A DNA stretch of 64,000 nucleotides from Enterobacter_D sp963521185 (GTDB lineage: Bacteria > Pseudomonadota > Gammaproteobacteria > Enterobacterales > Enterobacteriaceae). Both the position numbers and the translations under genes were made by a program. Each line of letters starts with the position of its first letter. Position 1 is the first letter of the stretch. The notes beneath the pieces were generated by a model. That model worked only from the letters and a program-made list of their open reading frames with translations, was not told the origin of the DNA and made no database searches. Positions 61,469 through 64,000 of this stretch are shown here, in pieces. Location: NCBI GenBank assembly GCA_963521185.1, contig CAUQTV010000004.1, positions 186,001 through 250,000 on the forward strand, in the 5' to 3' direction.

Positions 61469-61508
61469 GACCTTTCACCATTTTATGATGATTTTTCTTT
61501 GAGGACTT

Positions 61509-62075
61509 ATGGGCGACACTAAGTTGGCTAATCCGGCACCGCTGGGCTTAATGGGCTTCGGCATGACCACTATTCTGCTTAACCTGCACAATATTGGTAT
61601 GTTTCCGCTGGATGGCGTGATCCTGGCGATGGGTATTTTCTACGGCGGTATCGCGCAAATTTTTGCCGGTCTGCTGGAGTTTAAAAAAGGCAATACGTTC
61701 GGTTTAACCGCATTCACTTCTTACGGTTCATTCTGGCTGTCGCTGGTGGGGATTATGATCATGCCGAAGATGGGCCTGACCGAAGCCGCCAACGGCCACT
61801 TCCTGGGCGTGTATCTGGGTATTTGGGGCGTCTTTACGCTGTTCATGTTCTTCGGCACATTGAAAGCGGCACGTATGCTGCAATTCGTGTTCCTGAGCCT
61901 GACCGTGCTGTTCGCGCTGCTGTGCGTGGGTCACGTTGCGGATAACGAAGGCATCGTTCACATCGCGGGCTGGATTGGCCTGGTGTGCGGCGCAAGCGCG
62001 ATCTACCTGGCAATGGGCGAAGTGCTGAACGAACAATTTGGTCGCACTGTGCTGCCGATTGGCGAAAAACACTGA
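61509..62075 (+). CDS. satP: Acetate/succinate:proton symporter
   Basis: 188 residues, six membrane helices, GPR1/FUN34/YaaH family with the NPAPLGLMGFGMTT signature at residues 8-21. Takes up acetate and succinate with protons. GAGGA lies 5 bp before the ATG. It is divergent from dnaK, as expected from E. coli order with yaaW and yaaI absent. Confidence 0.96.
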   Translation: MGDTKLANPAPLGLMGFGMTTILLNLHNIGMFPLDGVILAMGIFYGGIAQIFAGLLEFKKGNTFGLTAFTSYGSFWLSLVGIMIMPKMGLTEAANGHFLGVYLGIWGVFTLFMFFGTLKAARMLQFVFLSLTVLFALLCVGHVADNEGIVHIAGWIGLVCGASAIYLAMGEVLNEQFGRTVLPIGEKH

Positions 62076-62091
62076 TCCTCGCTTTATAGTT

Positions 62092-62179
62092 GTAAGCCCG
62101 GCAAGCTTGTGCCGCCGGGCGTTCTGGCGATTGATTCCAACCTTTCGCCGGGTGGCGGCTATCGCCTGACCCGGCCTAC
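62092..62179. repeat. REP-type pair after satP
   Basis: Inverted GC-rich units 62092-62120 and 62147-62179 (ending ACCCGGCCTAC), diverged members of the same REP family, between the convergent ends of satP and the MFS gene. Confidence 0.65.
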
Positions 62180-62188
62180 AAAACTGGC

Positions 62189-63490
62189 TTACAGCTGTGA
62201 GGTTGTCGGCCTGTGCAAATGCCGCGCCGCCGGGCTGTTAAACCACAGTCCCAACGCCAGCCCCATCAGTGACAGCGCCAGCACGTACCAGGCGGGTGCC
62301 ATCGGCGACACGCTCATTAACAGGGTGACGGCAATCGGCGTCAGCCCGCCGAAAATGGCATACGAGACGTTGTAAGAAAACGAGATGCCGGTGAAGCGCA
62401 CTTCCGCCGGGAACGCACGCACCATCACATAAGGCACCGCCCCCACCACGCCGACGCACAGCCCCACCAGCCCGTATAACAGGAATAACTGTTCCGGATG
62501 CGAACCCGCCAGGTGATAGAAGAGTCCGCTGGAGCACGCCAGCAGCACGCTGCCGACAATAAACGTTTTACCCGCGCCGAATCTGTCCGCCGACAGTCCG
62601 GCCAGCAGACAGCCAATGCACAGCATGATGGTCGCCACGCTGTTCGCTTGCAGCGTCAGCGCCGGGGCAAAGCCGTACTGTTTTTGCAGCCAGACGGGCG
62701 ACATTAAAATCACCACCACGATCCCGGCGGAGAGCAGCCAGGTCAGCAGCATCGACACCACCACCGCTTTACGGTGATTCATCACCACCGCTTTCACCGG
62801 CAGCTCCTGCGCCAGCGCCTTTCGCTGTTGCAGTTCAAGGAAGATTGGCGTTTCCTGCAACCAGCGACGCAGGTACATTGCCACCAGACCAAACGCGCCG
62901 CCGAGCAGGAATGGAATACGCCAGCCGTAGTCATGCACCGCCTGTTGCGTCAGACCGGTGTTCACCAGCGTCGCCACCACCGATCCGAGCAGAATACCCA
63001 CCGTGAGGCCTGCCGTCAGCGTCCCGCAGGCAATCCCGGTGCGGCGGGCAGGCACATGCTCCGCCACAAACACCCAGGCACCCGGCACTTCGCCGCCAAT
63101 GGCTGCGCCCTGCAACAGACGCATTAGCAGCAGTAACAGCGGGGCCACAATGCCCATAGATTCGTAGGTCGGCAGCAGACCGATCGCCAGCGTGGGCAGC
63201 GCCATCAGCAGGATACTGAGGGTAAACATCTTTTTGCGCCCCACCAGATCGCCGAAGTGCGCCATGATGATGCCGCCGAGCGGACGCGCCAGATAACCCG
63301 CCGCGAAGATGCCGAAGGTCTGCACCTGGCGCAGCCATTCCGGGATATCCGCCGGGAAGAACAGCTCACCGACAACGGCGGCAAAGAAGACGAAAATGAT
63401 GAAGTCGTAAAACTCCAGCGCGCCGCCGAGTGCCGCGAGCGAGAGCGTTTTGTAATCCTGACGATTGAGAGGACGCGTGTAATTTGACAT
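62189..63490 (-). CDS. MFS transporter, metabolite:H+ symporter (MHS) type
   Basis: 433 residues from the ATG at 63490 (MSNYTRPLN); the frame is open to 63538. Twelve membrane segments; ALGGALEFYDFIIF in TM1 and AHFGDLVGRKK after TM2 are MHS-subfamily patterns, and RLLQGAAIGGEVPGAWVFVAEH marks TM4-5. Relatives carry organic acids, proline or betaine; the substrate here is not inferable. It lies between satP and mog, which are adjacent in E. coli, so it was gained here or lost there. Confidence 0.85.
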   Translation of the reverse strand: MSNYTRPLNRQDYKTLSLAALGGALEFYDFIIFVFFAAVVGELFFPADIPEWLRQVQTFGIFAAGYLARPLGGIIMAHFGDLVGRKKMFTLSILLMALPTLAIGLLPTYESMGIVAPLLLLLMRLLQGAAIGGEVPGAWVFVAEHVPARRTGIACGTLTAGLTVGILLGSVVATLVNTGLTQQAVHDYGWRIPFLLGGAFGLVAMYLRRWLQETPIFLELQQRKALAQELPVKAVVMNHRKAVVVSMLLTWLLSAGIVVVILMSPVWLQKQYGFAPALTLQANSVATIMLCIGCLLAGLSADRFGAGKTFIVGSVLLACSSGLFYHLAGSHPEQLFLLYGLVGLCVGVVGAVPYVMVRAFPAEVRFTGISFSYNVSYAIFGGLTPIAVTLLMSVSPMAPAWYVLALSLMGLALGLWFNSPAARHLHRPTTSQL

Positions 63491-63615
63491 AACCGACCAT
63501 AGGTAAAAAGGCGTAATAAAATTATTTATGCACGACATGTAAAGTTAAAATTACTATATCGTAAATAAACAAGGACGCCATAGGCCCATCGGGTTATGTC
63601 ACAAAACCCTTATTT

Positions 63616-64000
63616 TCAGGCGATAATGTCGCGCATCGCGCTTTTTGGTCGAAATGCTGCTACCACATCGCTGTCAGTTTCAACATATGGCCCCTCCAGC
63701 AACTGTACACAATACGGTACACTTGCAAAGATGCCCGGCACGATAACCTTCCCCTCCGCTGATTTCACCCCCTCCAGCGTCTCCTGAATCGCCCTCGGCT
63801 GGCCCGGTAAATTAAGGATTAACGCCTGTTTGCGGATCACCCCCACCTGGCGCGAAAGAATGGCCGTCGGCACAAAATGCAGGCTGATTTGGCGCATCTG
63901 CTCGCCAAAACCCGGCATCTCGCGGTCGGCGATTGCCAGCGTCGCATCCGGCGTAACATCACGACGGGCCGGGCCGGTGCCACCGGTGGTCAGCACCAGA
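63616..64000 (-). CDS. mog: Molybdopterin adenylyltransferase, C-terminal part (cut by window edge)
   Basis: Adenylates molybdopterin before molybdate insertion. The visible C-terminal 127 or so residues contain LTTGGTGPARRDVTPDAT, MPGFGEQMR, and LNLPGQPRAIQETLEGV, matching E. coli Mog closely. The N-terminal third lies beyond the window. Downstream is the MFS gene, 125 bp away. Confidence 0.96.
   Translation of the reverse strand, partial: LVLTTGGTGPARRDVTPDATLAIADREMPGFGEQMRQISLHFVPTAILSRQVGVIRKQALILNLPGQPRAIQETLEGVKSAEGKVIVPGIFASVPYCVQLLEGPYVETDSDVVAAFRPKSAMRDIIA

Overview
This is chromosomal DNA of an Enterobacteriaceae member close to Escherichia, Enterobacter and Klebsiella. Nearly every core gene has the length, motifs and order I know from E. 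coli, including UUG starts on carA and rpsT, ARG boxes before carA, met boxes before metK, sigma-32 promoters before dnaK and REP elements. The genus cannot be fixed from the sequence alone. I see no tRNA, rRNA, IS element, CRISPR array or prophage.

Two E. coli-like blocks meet here. Block A (about 1-16.8 kb) corresponds to the E. coli 66-min region: speA (partial), yqgB-like leader ORF, metK, galP, sprT, endA, rsmE, gshB, yqgE, yqgF, yggR, yggS, yggT, yggU, rdgB, hemW. Block B (about 16.8-64 kb) corresponds to E. coli minutes 0-1.3 read backwards: djlA, lptD, surA, pdxA, rsmA, apaG, apaH, folA, kefC, kefF, carB, carA, dapB, ispH, fkpB, lspA, ileS, ribF, rpsT, nhaA, dnaJ, dnaK, satP, mog (partial). 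The join lies between the convergent genes hemW and djlA, in 49 bp that hold one bidirectional terminator.

Accessory genes sit at discrete points in this frame. (1) Between yqgF and yggR: a divergent IclR-type regulator and a 752-residue FAD-dependent oxidoreductase. (2) Between dapB and ispH, where E. coli has rihC: a LacI/MalI-type regulator, two palindromic operators, a fructose-family PTS EIIABC, a GH38 alpha-mannosidase and a large mannose-6-phosphate isomerase. This forms a self-contained route from an alpha-mannoside to fructose-6-phosphate. An orphan protein with an internal 32-residue repeat and a tandem repeat of terminator sequence follow. (3) Between carB and kefF: a small YgdI/YgdR-type lipoprotein instead of cai/fix genes. 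(4) Between nhaA and dnaJ: an AT-richer island with a 1615-residue RHS/YD-repeat protein, two paralogous accessory proteins of unknown function and a small holin-like membrane protein; nhaR is missing from beside nhaA. (5) Between satP and mog: an MHS-type MFS transporter.

The best candidate for an undescribed system is the RHS island. The RHS protein has no visible PAAR domain or signal peptide, ends in a hydrophobic region instead of a recognisable nuclease, and is followed by two related proteins carrying YANG and DQYGN motifs. The holin-like gene upstream suggests release by a membrane lesion; that is inference only.
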